A stretch of DNA of 64,000 nt from Streptomyces sp. NBC_01283 (GTDB lineage: Bacteria; Actinomycetota; Actinomycetes; Streptomycetales; Streptomycetaceae), in the NCBI RefSeq assembly GCF_041435335.1, contig NZ_CP108431.1:10084-74083 (forward strand), read 5' to 3'. The notes under the pieces were generated by a model, which saw only the letters and a list, made by a program, of their open reading frames with translations, ran no database searches and was not told where the DNA came from. Each line of letters begins with the position of its first letter. Within the stretch, counting starts at the first letter, position 1. Positions 8,827 to 18,535 of the stretch are shown here, piece after piece. Position numbers and translations under genes: made by a program.

Positions 8827-8841
8827 CGGTACTCACCTGCT

Positions 8842-9593
8842 CTACTCCCCCGCTGCCATCCGTGCCACGAACTCCGGGTAGGGGACGGCATAGTGCATGG
8901 CGGCATCACGCCACCGGTTGTACTGGTTGACCCGTGCGGGCTCCGAGATCAGCTCCACACCCGTCAGGTCTTCCGCCTCGTCCCAGAGAGGCACAGGGCC
9001 ACGATGTGTGAGTCGAAGATCCAGAAGTCTTCGTCGGGCAGGTTGTGGCGCTCCGCGTCCTCGCGCCTCATGTTCCGTACCTCTTCGCCCAGCTGGGCGT
9101 TGTGTTCGGCGTGCGCGGGGAGATAGCGCTGTCCCTCGGTCGGCGGGTTATCGATGCGCACACGCGCGACGCTCACGCCGTCTGCGGTCTTGGCGCTGAT
9201 GGTGCGCGCCCACGGTGAGGCCATGTCCCACGTCGGCCTCTCGCCCCGCACGAACTGCTGGTAGGTGCTGGTCTCCCTGTCGACGGCGTAGCCGCGGGCC
9301 ATCTCCAGGTGCCATGCGCTGTGCCGGAAGTTCTCGAACATCCGCGCAAACTCTTCGGGGGTGAGGATGCGCGGCTCTTCCTCGCGATCCTTCGGTCCGA
9401 AGTCGATCAGGGTGTCGCGCGGGATGACGACCGGGATCTCGTCTTCGTCGATGTGCTGCAGCTGGGCGAGGGCCTCAGGGTCGGTGAGGCGCGGCCCGTG
9501 CACGATGATCTCGCCCGTGTCCAAGTCCTCATGCACTGCGGGGCAGGAACCGCCACCACTTCCCGTGCCGTTGAAGCGCAGCCGTCGCGCCAT
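8842..9593 (-). pseudogene. DUF6879-type protein, fused at the N-terminus and frameshifted near the C-terminus
   Basis: The start at 9593 follows AAAGGAACTGATC. The first 75 or so residues (MARRLRFNGTG; HEDLDTGEIIVHGPRLTDPE; IPVVIPRDTLIDFGPKD) form a module usually encoded by a separate small gene. It is fused here to DUF6879 (LTPEEFARMFENFRHSAWHL; STYQQFVRGE; DFWIFDSHIVALC). In the literal frame the protein ends at 8964 (CLSGTRRKT). One frame over, the family sequence continues as WDEAEDLTGVELISEP to a stop at 8842. A CT doubling near 8988 explains the shift. It is either a recent mutation or a sequencing error. Confidence 0.75.
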
Positions 9594-9766
9594 GATCAGT
9601 TCCTTTCGTCGAGGACTGATCCATCCAGCATCACCGAGGCCAGTGCACTTGCGTACGGACCTTGGCAGGCCTCCGTGGATAACATCGCGCAACTCCGTCA
9701 GGGGGTCAAGAAACTCCGAGAAACTCCCCTGGTACGCCTCAACCTGCCGTCCGTAGCGTCGAATTC

Positions 9767-9970
9767 ATGGCTCCTGGACACGACCGCGATGTGATCGACC
9801 CGTACACCGCGACCGAGACCCTGCGCGAGGCGCTCACGACGGCCGGCATCGTGCTCCCGTCCCTGGGCACCGACGGCGCATCGCCCTACCTGGGCCTCGT
9901 CACTCAGGGGAACATCCGGGCCGACGTGGCACTAAAGCTCGCCGACACGCTGCGCCGAGGGTGCGCATGA
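9767..9970 (+). CDS. small hypothetical protein
   Basis: 67 residues (DPYTATETLREALTTAGIVL; GLVTQGNIRADVALKLADTL) of a type widespread in Streptomyces next to XRE/DUF6879 genes and divergent from them. It ends in an ATGA overlap with the next small gene. ATG 9767 has no obvious ribosome-binding site, and an internal GTG near 9795 is an alternative start. Function unknown. Confidence 0.6.
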   Translation: MAPGHDRDVIDPYTATETLREALTTAGIVLPSLGTDGASPYLGLVTQGNIRADVALKLADTLRRGCA

Positions 9971-10110
9971 CCCAGCAGCCGCCCCCGGACACCGACGCCC
10001 TGGTCCTCGACACCGCCTCGCCCGCACTACGGCCCGTAGACCTCGGGCGGGTGCGCTCCGACATCGCCGCCCGCCTCGCCCAAACGATCCAGACAGGAGT
10101 CCGCACGTAA
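9967..10110 (+). CDS. small hypothetical protein, coupled to its neighbours
   Basis: 47 residues starting MTQQPPPDTDALVLDT, then VDLGRVRSDIAARLAQTIQT. It begins inside the stop of the previous gene (ATGA) and ends where the next frame begins, as in a coupled small-gene operon. Too short for the usual ORF cut-off, but the frame has normal G/C-ending codons. Confidence 0.55.
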   Translation: MTQQPPPDTDALVLDTASPALRPVDLGRVRSDIAARLAQTIQTGVRT

Positions 10111-10352
10111 ACGGAACCGAGAAGCCGGCCACAACCCTCAGCCACGGCGAACTGCCCTATCCCCGCGGCACCCTCGTTCGGGACACGCTCTCGGAGCGCA
10201 CCGGTCTGCTCACCGGCGTCCTCGAGGAGCGGCTCAAGACGCCGGGCAACCTGGTCAGCAGGCAGGCGTTCATGGTGCCGGAAGGCGGCGGCATCGAATG
10301 GGACCCACCGCTGGACCGCGTGAGGCCCGTGGAGGCCGGAGACACCGCGTAG
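10107..10352 (+). pseudogene. small conserved Streptomyces protein whose start codon reads GTA
   Basis: An open frame encodes about 81 residues (GELPYPRGTLVRDTLSERTG; LVSRQAFMVPEGGGIEWDP), matching a common small protein with the pattern LPYPRGT..D..TGRTG..G..EWxxDP. The expected start would overlap the preceding stop as GTGA, but the sequence is GTAAAC, so the codon is GTA. No other start lies upstream in frame; the first ATG, near 10272, would remove two thirds of the protein. It is probably inactivated by a G-to-A change. Confidence 0.5.
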
Positions 10353-10485
10353 ACCTCATCGACCAGCGCTAATCAAGGCCAGCCCACGGGTTCTGCCGAG
10401 GCGCCCGCCAGCACCGAGGTGAGACCCCGCACGATCGGCACTTCACCCAGCGCACCGTCGGCGATCTGGCGGCGGAGCAGACAGC
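10353..10485. other. short intergenic stretch
   Basis: No gene or clear signal recognised. It lies between convergent genes. Confidence 0.4.
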
Positions 10486-11022
10486 TCAGGAAGCAGCGAG
10501 CGTCGTGACGGGCCTGGAGGCCGAACGCGGACCCCGGCGCCCCGGCATCCTGGCCGTCACCGGCGCCTCGCTCCCCAGGGCCTGTTCACGAGTCTGTGCT
10601 CCCTTGCTGCGGCGCAGCACCGCCTGGGCGTACAGGCACTCCAGTTCACCGGCCTGGGTACGCAGGCTGTCGGGTGTCGAGCCCGGATAGTCCTGGAGAA
10701 TCTTCCACCCGCTGTACCAGTGGGCGCTGTCGACGCTCGCGGGAAGGGCCAGGGCGGCGGCTTCGAAGGCCGCGAGTTCGGCGAAGCTGCCCTGTCTCTC
10801 CCTTGAAAGGGCGGCCAGCCAGATTTTCAATGCCGCCGCTTTGCGGGGGCGGTCGCTGAATCGCGCGCTGAGCTTGCGGAGGCGTTTGGCGTGCTGGTGC
10901 AGGAGGAACGTGCCGAGCCGCGTAGCCAGAGCGCGGGCGCGGGCGACCTCGCCAGGCGTCAAGTATCGGCCCAGTTCGGTGAGTTCCTGATCGCAGAGGC
11001 CTTCAGAGGGCTTGGTGTGCAC
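10486..11022 (-). CDS. hypothetical helical protein
   Basis: The frame is open far upstream, but codon usage becomes convincing only from GTG 11022, giving 178 residues. The sequence is Ala/Leu/Arg-rich and helical (LTPGEVARARALATRLGTFL; KRLRKLSARFSDRPRKAAAL; HWYSGWKILQDYPGSTPDSL), with a low-complexity tail. Family not recognised. The N-terminal part of the long frame (to 11523) is antisense to the gene at 11227-11765 and is not included. Confidence 0.55.
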   Translation of the reverse strand: MHTKPSEGLCDQELTELGRYLTPGEVARARALATRLGTFLLHQHAKRLRKLSARFSDRPRKAAALKIWLAALSRERQGSFAELAAFEAAALALPASVDSAHWYSGWKILQDYPGSTPDSLRTQAGELECLYAQAVLRRSKGAQTREQALGSEAPVTARMPGRRGPRSASRPVTTLAAS

Positions 11023-11226
11023 GACCCGTATTGTGCTCCGCCTGACTCCCGACTGAAGGCAGCGCCACACCCGCGCCCGGGCCCCGCGGGCGGTACCGTC
11101 CAACGGTGCCGACGGGCGGCCATCGGCTTCGGCGAGGGCGCCGCGGCGTGACAGCTTCCGGTCCGTCCGGGTGATCAGGGGCCACGACTCCAGATTCAGG
11201 GCGCGCGGCCCCTCTAGCCTGCGACC

Positions 11227-11765
11227 ATGGACTCCACCCCGATGCCCGAGCCGCTGCGCCGGGCGATCCACCACCTGGTGCTGCGGTACACCGAGCCGAC
11301 CAGGCGCACACCTGGAAGCGGATGACGCTGTACCGGGCCACGGACGCGGCGGACACCATGAACATGGTGGCCATGCTGATCGCCGCGTACTGCGAGCGCA
11401 CCGGCATGGCAGCTCACACGTTGGACAGCTACCTCCAGGTCGGACAGCAGGCGATCCGGGCTCACGGCACGGACGAGGAAGACCGTTCGCACGTGGCGGG
11501 CCTGCTGGGAGAGGCCCTCTCATATGAGGCGATGCGGGCGTCGACGAACCGGATGCGGTACCACCGGGGCCAGCGCCAGGCAGAGCAGGCGCAGCAGCCC
11601 GAGGACGACCCGCAGAAGCTGTTCACCGTGGCATGCCTGCACGGGCTGAAGGCGCGGCTGTGCGACGACGTCGACTCGCTGGACAGCTACCTGCCGCCGC
11701 AGGTGGCCGCGATGGCCCGCAAGGTGGCCGAAGCTCTCGAAGTACCGGAGCTGGCGACGACGTAA
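11227..11765 (+). pseudogene. hypothetical protein, frameshifted near the N-terminus
   Basis: ATG 11227 opens MDSTPMPEPLRRAIHHLVLR and stops at 11325. The same DNA one frame over reads ADQAHTWKRMTLYRATDAAD and continues to 11765 (MNMVAMLIAAYCERTGMAAH; DSYLPPQVAAMARKVAEALE). A single lost base near 11297 is the simplest account. The downstream frame might still be made from ATG 11322, which overlaps the first stop as ATGA. Helical protein of unknown function. Confidence 0.6.
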
Positions 11766-11806
11766 CGGCGGAGTCGCACCGTCGTTGGACAGCGCACCCA
11801 TAGAGC

Positions 11807-11843
11807 CGGGCCCCTGGTGTCATGGCTGATCCCCCGGGGCCCG
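11807..11843 (+). terminator. possible hairpin terminator
   Basis: CGGGCCCC at 11807-11814 and GGGGCCCG at 11836-11843 are exact inverted repeats separated by 21 bases, about 40 bp after the stop at 11765. There is no T-run, as is usual in Streptomyces. Confidence 0.35.
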
Positions 11844-12067
11844 TGGTGTGTCCGACTCCGGGTCGGCCAGTCCTCTTCGGTCTCCTTTGGCGACGACCCC
11901 GGCGGCGGCTTCAAGAGAATTCTCTTCTTCACAAGGAAGAAGAGAGGTGCCAGCGGCCTTCACACCCTTCCAATGTGCACTGACCTGCAAGAACGCTGTC
12001 GGTTACCCGATCACGCCGGCAATCACGCTGGTACCTACGCCGGTACCAGGGCCGGGCGTGGTCGGGG

Positions 12068-12318
12068 CTACTCGGTGGTGTGGTCGGGATCGGGGAGTTG
12101 GGGCGGGAAGTGCCGCTCCAGGATCTCTGTCCACCAGTGCAGGACGACGAAGCCAGTGCTCGGCCTGGGCCTGGACCAGTTCGCTCAGCGCGTCGATGAA
12201 CGGCTGGGCAGGCGCGTCCGGCTCGATCGCGGCGGCCGCCTGCTGGACGCGGTCGTGCGCTGCCGGGAAGACGCCCTTGGCCCATGTGTCCTGTTCCCTG
12301 ACCCGCTGTGGTGTGCGA
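12068..12318 (-). pseudogene. C-terminal fragment of an unrecognised gene
   Basis: On the minus strand, REQDTWAKGVFPAAHDRV and PFIDALSELVQAQAEHW read in one frame and FVVLHWWTEILERHFPPQ in the next, stopping at 12068. Together they look like the end of one protein with a frameshift near 12150. The 5' part is missing, replaced by the IS481 remnant. Function unknown. 11844-12067 holds nothing recognisable. Confidence 0.35.
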
Positions 12319-12332
12319 CTGAAGATCTTCGA

Positions 12333-12880
12333 TTACGCCTGGGGCGCGGTCTGCTGCTTGAGGCGTTCGTAGGGAGTCTGGCCGCCGCGGCATCCCCGGG
12401 GCCATCGAGGCGAGTGGTTCGATTAACTTCACGTCGATCTGGACGCGGGGGCCGGGCAGTTGCTTCTCGTACCGCTTCCCTCTGCGGTCGTGGCGCTTGT
12501 ACCGCTGAGAGGTCGGCAGCCGGCCCATGGCGAGGCGGTCGAGGATCCGCCACACCCCCGACTTGCTGATCGTGACATCGTGGTGGCGCTTGAGGTACAT
12601 CGCGATCTTCTCGGGCCCGAAGTGGTAGTTCTGTCGCAGGTAGATGATCTTCCCGACGGCCTTGACGTGGGTGGCATTGGGGCTGTGCTTCGGTGCCCTC
12701 GAGCGGGTGCGCAAGCCTCGATGCCCTCGGGCTTGTAGCGGCGGTGCCAGCGGTAGTACGTCTGCCGGCTGATCCCGAAGTACCGGCAGGACAGGGCGAC
12801 GTTGCCGCTGACCTCTTCGACATGACGTATGGCGGCCAGGCGCCGCTTCGCCTCACGGTCAGAGAGGGCGTCTTCGACAT
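12333..12880 (-). pseudogene. IS481-family transposase, internally deleted
   Basis: The HTH part (KRRLAAIRHVEEVSGNVALS; CRYFGISRQTYYRWHRRYKP) and the start of the rve integrase core (YLRQNYHFGPEKIAMYLKRH; VQIDVKLIEPLASMA) are present. The frame then jumps directly to a typical C-terminus (TPYERLKQQ, stop at 12333-12335), so the catalytic middle is gone. At least one frameshift is also needed between HTH and core. The left terminus with GTCAACGATGATCGTGAG lies near 12912, where it cuts the next gene. Confidence 0.7.
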
Positions 12881-12934
12881 GTGGATCTCCTAGTGATCGG
12901 AGACCCAGGTGTCAACGATGATCGTGAGTTTTAG

Positions 12935-13191
12935 ATCACAATCTCGGACGCGGAACGGCGCCAGGCCGAACGGATCCGCGGCGAGCGGGCCCGGCCGCTG
13001 CCCCGGATTGGCTCATCGAGCAGGGCCTCGACGGACGCGCCCCGGTGTACGTCCACGTCGGCGTCTGCCACATGGCGGGGAAGCGGTCGCGCGGTGTCAC
13101 ACGCGAGCAGGCGTGGCGTGGACTCACGGTGGACCAGATCAAGGCGTGCCCGCACTGCCGACCGGACACCGACCTCGGGGTGCTGGAGTGA
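12935..13191 (+). pseudogene. DUF6233 family protein, 5' truncated and frameshifted
   Basis: The frame reads DWLIEQGLDGRAPVYVHVGV, CHMAGKRSRGVTREQAWRGL, then IKACPHCRPDTDLGVLE and stop. That is the characteristic C-terminal half of DUF6233, with Cys/His spacing CHMAGKR and ACPHCRPD. The preceding AERRQAERIRGERARPLP is in another frame, so one base was lost near 13005. The start is missing because the IS481 element ends immediately upstream. Confidence 0.65.
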
Positions 13192-13214
13192 CCACTGCGG
13201 CGCACTCTGGAGAC

Positions 13215-13487
13215 ATGGCGAGCGCTCCGATAGTCGTGCACCCGCCGCTCGGTAGCGGCGGCCGGCGGGTGGTCGTGCGGGGGCGGATCCTCGGCCTCGC
13301 GCACTCGGACGCGGACGTGATCGAGTTCCTGCGCCGTGCCGGGCTGCCGGATGCGGAGGGGCTCCTCGACGACCCGGCGTGGGTGAAGTGGCGTGGAGGG
13401 CGCGCGCACCACTACGAGGCTGCACGACGGTCCGCGCCGACGAGTGTCGCGTCTCCCGCATCCACGCCCATCATCGCAGTATCGTGA
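13215..13487 (+). CDS. small hypothetical protein
   Basis: 90 residues from ATG 13215, preceded by CTGGAGAC. VVHPPLGSGGRRVVVRGRIL and DVIEFLRRAGLPDAEGLLDD give a basic beta-rich start and a helical second part. It follows the DUF6233 gene by 24 bp and is likely its operon partner. Such pairs are common on Streptomyces plasmids. Function unknown. Confidence 0.55.
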   Translation: MASAPIVVHPPLGSGGRRVVVRGRILGLAHSDADVIEFLRRAGLPDAEGLLDDPAWVKWRGGRAHHYEAARRSAPTSVASPASTPIIAVS

Positions 13488-13534
13488 CGGCCCGCCCCTG
13501 GTGGGGAGCGGGCCGGCAGGCCTTCTTGTCTGGC

Positions 13535-13927
13535 TTACACGAGCCCGACGGAGGCGGCTCCCCCCACTGCCGCGACGGCATACCCGAGCGCCTGCTGCCA
13601 CACCGCGAGCGTCCGCGTGTGCCCTCGTGTGGCCATCACCATGATCGAGTTTGCGGCAAATGCGGGAATGAGAATGCCGCAGAGCGCGAACGTGCCGACC
13701 GTCGGCAGGCTCCACTCCACAGGCTTCAATGCCACGCCGAGGGCCAGCGCCAACGCCGCGACGGCATAGGTCACCAGCGGCACCAGGCTCTGGTCATCCC
13801 GCTCGTCCGGGGCCGGCCCTTCCTTCTTGTGGTGCTTCCAGTGCCGCCGCTCTGTGCCGAACCGCGACCACACCATGAGGATGACCTCGGCCGCCAGAAC
13901 GATGTAGGCAATGTATTCGATCGTCAT
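13535..13927 (-). CDS. small membrane protein, candidate immunity protein
   Basis: 130 residues with about four hydrophobic segments: IEYIAYIVLAAEVILMVW, VPLVTYAVAALALALGVA, VGTFALCGILIPAFAANSIM and the C-terminal ALGYAVAAVGGAASVGLV. A basic loop follows the first (RRHWKHHKKEG). The start has AAGGTGGT upstream. It begins 19 bp after the stop of the secreted-protein gene 13947-14711 on the same strand. A small multi-span protein directly behind a secreted peptide precursor is a typical immunity arrangement. That role is inference. Confidence 0.7.
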   Translation of the reverse strand: MTIEYIAYIVLAAEVILMVWSRFGTERRHWKHHKKEGPAPDERDDQSLVPLVTYAVAALALALGVALKPVEWSLPTVGTFALCGILIPAFAANSIMVMATRGHTRTLAVWQQALGYAVAAVGGAASVGLV

Positions 13928-13946
13928 TGGACCACCTTGAACACGA

Positions 13947-14711
<765 letters not shown>

Positions 14712-15169
14712 ATGTCCCCGTATCTCGAGCATCTGGAAATTCGGGCGCACTGAACTGCCCTGCCCGCTTGGGCGGGGAGGGGGCTTGCGTGCCCATGTGG
14801 TCGAGATCAACCCAAACAGGGAGAGATCTTGAAAGCTGTGATGGAGGCCATGATTCCGCCTCAGATCTTGCTCAAATAAAGGTAGTTGCCCATTTCAAGC
14901 ATGCGATCAAAGGTCTACTGCAGTATCAACCTTTGGGTCAAGGGGTCGGCTCACTCTGCATCCCTGAGTCTTCGGCGGTGGTGTCGTCGTCGAGGTCCAC
15001 GGCCTGCCAACCGTTCGGCGGGCAACGAGGTCACGCGTGTGACCCGCCCCTGCGTGAGGTGGCGGGCCGGTTACCACAACCGAATGGAGAAGACCGTGAC
15101 CACAGCTCTGGAACGTGAGGCGTTCCCCCTCACCCCGGCCGGAGCCCGCACCACGTACAGCACAGAAGC
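14712..15169. other. intergenic stretch upstream of the secreted-protein gene
   Basis: The promoter of the 13947-14711 gene should lie here. The 14830-14950 part is relatively A+T-rich. A frame from ATG 15082 (MEKTVTTALEREAFPLTPAG) is soon cut by an IS5-like fragment and may be the start of a lost gene. Nothing else is recognisable. Confidence 0.4.
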
Positions 15170-15545
15170 ACGTGCTCGCGAAGGTGAGAGTCCGCCTGCC
15201 CGCTGGCCGCCCCCGCACCAAACCCGGCGCGGTCACCGGCGACAAAGCCTACTCATCCCACGGCAACCGCTCCTACCTGCGCAGACGCAACATCAAAGCG
15301 GTCATCCCAGAGAAGAAGGACCAGGCCGCCAACCGGAAGAAGAAGGCATCACGAGGCGGCCGGCCAGTCGGTCACGACGCCGACCTCTACAAGGAACGGA
15401 ACACCGTCGAACGCCTGATCAACAAGCTGAAGGCCTGGCGAGGCATCGCCACCCGCTACGACAAAACCCAGACAGCTACCTCGCCGGCCTTCACCTCCGC
15501 GCCGCCATGATCTGGATCGACGACCTGGTGAAAACCGCCGATTGA
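15170..15545 (+). pseudogene. IS5-family transposase, C-terminal fragment
   Basis: The reading gives GAVTGDKAYSSHGNRSYLRR, RNIKAVIPEKKDQAANRKKK, DLYKERNTVERLINKLKAWR and GIATRYDK. One frameshift near 15470 then leads to SYLAGLHLRAAMIWIDDLVK. This is the second catalytic Asp, the catalytic Glu and the C-terminus of an IS5-type DDE transposase. The N-terminal half is absent. Confidence 0.75.
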
Positions 15546-15627
15546 TCACGACATCACACAGGCCCTAGCCGCCCTGGCCACCGAGACGGGCCTGAACATC
15601 ACGGTCTGCCACATGCCGCCGGGCACC
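15546..15627 (+). pseudogene. ISAzo13-type transposase, piece 1 (left of the IS4 insertion)
   Basis: ITQALAALATETGLNITVCH and MPPGT are the conserved ISAzo13 C-terminal region. The string GCCGGGCACC at 15618-15627 is repeated at 17072-17081, and the reading resumes there, so both pieces belong to one gene split by IS4. Confidence 0.8.
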
Positions 15628-17071
15628 CAGTGCCGTTGTTTGACCAGTCATCAGTTCACGGTGGGCGGGAGGTATTCGGCTCGCCAGGCGTTGACACGTC
15701 ATGCATCCGTGGGATGGGGGCGATCCGATGACGTGCGGCTGGGTGCGCTCACCGCGTGGGTGACGCCGGAGTTGGTGGACGGTGTGTTGGCCAAGTGGGG
15801 CCGCGGTGGGGTGAGGCCGGGTGCTCTCTCGCCGAGGTTCATGGTCTACTTCACGCTCGCGTTGGCGCTGTTCGCGCAGGACTCCCACGACGATGTCGCG
15901 GAGAACCTGGTCCGGGGCGCTGGAGGGAATGGACGAGACGATCCCGAACCGGGCCTCGTTCACCCGCGCCCGGCAGCGCCCGGGGCCAGAGGTGTTGGAG
16001 GCGGTGTTCCGTCGGGTGTGCGGACGGGTGGCCCCTGCCCGGGTGGGCACGGCGTTCTGGCGCGGGATGCGGTTGGCCGCCGTCGACGGCTTCGTACTGG
16101 ACCTGCCGGACAACAAGGACAACCGGGAGTTCTTCGGCGGGCCGAGCGACGCGCGCGGCGCGCCGGCCAGCTTCCCGCAAGTGCGGGTGGTGACGCTGAC
16201 CGAGACCGGCACGCGCGCCTCGATCGATGCCGGGATCGGCGGTTTCAACGGCGGCGAGCGGGAGTTGGCAGTGCAGCTGGCCTCCTCTGCGGTCGGGATA
16301 CTGGTCATCATGGACCGCAACTTCCCCGGGGTTGAGCTGTGGAAAGCGTTCACCTGCGGCGGGGCGCACCTGCTACTGCGGGCCCGGGCGACGGTCGCCT
16401 CCCGGCCGCTTGAGGTGCTGCCGGACGGGAGCTACCTGGGGCGGGTGAGCCTGGGTGGGCAGCGGGCCCCGCATCCGGGCGGGGTGACGGTCCGGGTCGT
16501 CGAGTACCGGGTCGACGGCGGCGAGCTGATCAGACTCTTGAGCGATCTGCTTGATGTCAATGCCTACCCAGCAGCGGAGTTGGCCTCGCTCTACCGTGAT
16601 CGCTGGGAGGCGGAATCGGCCTACCGGCAGGTCAAGACGTTCCAGCGTGGACCCGCGCAGGTGTTGCGCTCGGCCACTCCGACGCTGGTGCACCAGGAGG
16701 TCTGGGCGCATCTGGTGGTGCACCACTGCCTGAGCGGGATCATCATGAGGGTCGCCGACGGCGAGCGGATCGACCCGCACCGGATCTCCTTCGTCAAGGT
16801 TCTCAAGCACATACGGCGCAGCGTGATCCGGCAAACCAAGGACGCCGTCTCGGCCGTCGGGGCATTCCTGGCGATGCTGGAGGTCAAGATCCGCCGCAAG
16901 CTCGACACCGGGGCCTCGCCGCGGCCGTAGTGCGCCACGGGTCCTCAAACGCCCGGACTCGAAATACTCGCCCTCGGTCAAGAAGCAGCAGCACGGCCCC
17001 ACCCGGCGGGTCCCCGCCAAGGTGATCACCCTCAGCCCGGCAATGCTTCAGTAGCTCAAACAACGGCATTG
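15628..17071 (+). mobile_element. IS4-family element with 10-bp target duplication
   Basis: CAGTGCCGTTGTTTGA at 15628-15643 and the reverse complement of 17056-17071 match at 15 of 16 positions. GCCGGGCACC flanks both sides exactly (15618-15627, 17072-17081). The element sits in an ISAzo13 gene that can be read through if the element and one repeat are removed. Confidence 0.92.
15733..16930 (+). pseudogene. IS4-family transposase with one frameshift
   Basis: The N-terminal IS4 domain (LGALTAWVTPELVDGVLAKW; RFMVYFTLALALFAQDSHDD) and the DDE domain (LAAVDGFVLDLPDNKDNREF; VGILVIMDRNFPGVELWKAF; LYRDRWEAESAYRQVKTFQR with the catalytic Glu) lie in different frames, with the break near 15905-15930. 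Apart from that it is full length. GTG 15733 is a plausible start. It would be inactive unless translated by frameshifting. Confidence 0.82.
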
Positions 17072-17350
17072 GCCGGGCACCTCGAAGTGGAACAAAATCA
17101 GGCACCGGCTGTTCTCCCACATCTCTATGAACTGGCGCGGCCGTCCTCTGACCAGCCATGACGTCATCGTGAAGAGCATCGCGGCGACCACTACCCACAC
17201 CGGGCTCACTGTCCACGCCGAACTCGACCCGGACACCTACGACACCGGCATCAAGGTCACCGAAAGCGACATCGGTGCCCTGTCCATGCACCGGCACCGC
17301 TTCCACGGCGACTGGAACTACATCCTTCACCCCTCACGTCGAGACACCGC
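17072..17350 (+). pseudogene. ISAzo13-type transposase, piece 2 (right of the IS4 insertion)
   Basis: After the duplicated GCCGGGCACC the frame continues TSKWNKIRHRLFSHISMNWR, GRPLTSHDVIVKSIAATTTH and HRFHGDWNYILHP, the normal end of ISAzo13 transposases. Confidence 0.8.
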
Positions 17351-17389
17351 CACAGCCAAGACCCCGCAATCAGTCGGCGGCCTGTCCCC

Positions 17390-17635
17390 GCAGTCCTGCT
17401 CCGGGTTCCTGCGCAACCCGGAGCTGACCGGGGAGCCCGAATCGGAGCTGGCCGAACTCGTCAACCAACTCGACCGGGAACTGGACGAGCTACGTGAGCA
17501 AGGGCGGCGACAGCAGCGAGGAGGCGAGCGCGTCCGGGCTCGCGGCGCAGGTGCCAAGGACAAGCTGACCACGGCCGATAGAGTCCTGGCCACCGTGCTC
17601 TACCTGCGCAAACTCGGCACCCGAAGATGTCGGTG
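17390..17635 (+). pseudogene. transposase N-terminal fragment
   Basis: The translation ELAELVNQLDRELDELREQG, RVRARGAGAKDKLTTADRVL and ATVLYLRKLGT is the helical start of an IS5/DDE-type transposase family seen in Streptomyces. It ends abruptly at about 17635, fused to the tail of the next gene. Confidence 0.55.
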
Positions 17636-17844
17636 CAGCCAACCGCCTTGAGGCGCTGCTGCTCGTCCTGCGCGCTCGCCTCGTCGTAGCCGACGGCTGA
17701 CCCGTGCCGCTTGCCCTCTGGGTCGGTCCACGTCAGTGCGAATTCGTCATCGTGATCGCCATACGGGCCATCATGATCGTCGCGACTGACAATCCCCCGG
17801 CCGCACAACCGTTGCGCGCGCCCGGCCAAGAACACGCTGCGCAC
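17625..17844 (-). pseudogene. small hypothetical protein, 3' truncated
   Basis: GDHDDEFALTWTDPEGKRHG and SAVGYDEASAQDEQQRLKAV then GCTDI resemble a common small Streptomyces protein (a WTDPxG...SAVxYDEASA pattern). The usual C-terminal continuation is lost where the transposase fragment abuts. GTG 17844 is the only long-frame start. Confidence 0.5.
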
Positions 17845-18163
17845 GAGAATGACCCCGAGCGAGCAGCAGAACTCCGGCCGCTGCCACCGGGCATTGGTCT
17901 GGTGGCGTGGCCTTCACCGACACGACACCACAGCACTGATCGCCGCGAAGGAGGCCGCCGCGCACGCCCTGCCCGCCGCAGCCCGTCCCGGAACGCCGTG
18001 ACACGCAAGCGATGAAAGATGAGCGCCGGCGCATCTTCGATTGCCTGTCCGAGGGGAACATCCTGATGGGAGCGGATCTGCTGCCAGGCCAGACCCTTTG
18101 CCGGATCGCCCACGCGACATCAAGTTCAGCCCCGGTCTGTCCGCAGATTGAGAGACGGGCGGA
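17845..18163. other. unassigned stretch
   Basis: No recognisable gene. Short open frames exist on both strands (for example minus from 18113, MGDPAKGLAWQQIRSHQDVP) without family resemblance. Probably decayed accessory DNA. Confidence 0.35.
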
Positions 18164-18535
18164 TCAGGGCTTCCAGGTGCGTAGGAAGGCGGCGATCCGC
18201 GCGGTGGTGCAGCGTGAGTTGCTCAGTTCGTGGGCGAGCGCGGTGAGCTGTTCGCGCGTGGGGTTGACGGGGATGTTGCTGGCTCCCAGGTACATGACGG
18301 CGGTCGCGCAGGCGACGGTCAGGTTGGAGCGTTCCAGCCACCGGCAGCGGCCCAGGGTGTGGACCAGGGCAGCTGCTCGGGCGTACGGGCCGTCGTAGAC
18401 GGGGTGGTCCAGGAGCTCGCCGCGGTGCCGGGCGACGGCGGCGACGGGCACCCCGTAGTCGTCCACACCCGGGTCGCGGCTGCCGGCTCGCTCGGCGACT
18501 TCGAGGATCCAGGACTCGTCGATGTGCAGGATCAC
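18164..18535 (-). CDS. Fic/Doc-like toxin of a type II toxin-antitoxin pair
   Basis: 123 residues (MILHIDESWILEVAERAGSR; VPVAAVARHRGELLDHPVYD; YARAAALVHTLGRCRWLERS; NLTVACATAVMYLGASNIPV). It matches the small actinobacterial Fic/Doc-annotated toxin family in length and pattern. The canonical Fic motif HxFx(D/E)GNGR is not seen, so AMP-transfer or EF-Tu phosphorylation activity cannot be assumed. Its ATG overlaps the antitoxin stop as ATGA, making it the second gene of the pair. Confidence 0.75.
   Translation of the reverse strand: MILHIDESWILEVAERAGSRDPGVDDYGVPVAAVARHRGELLDHPVYDGPYARAAALVHTLGRCRWLERSNLTVACATAVMYLGASNIPVNPTREQLTALAHELSNSRCTTARIAAFLRTWKP

Noticed and set aside
11025..11523. 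N-terminal extension of the minus-strand gene at 10486
   Set aside because: Codon usage is poor and it is antisense to the 11227-11765 gene. The start was placed at GTG 11022.
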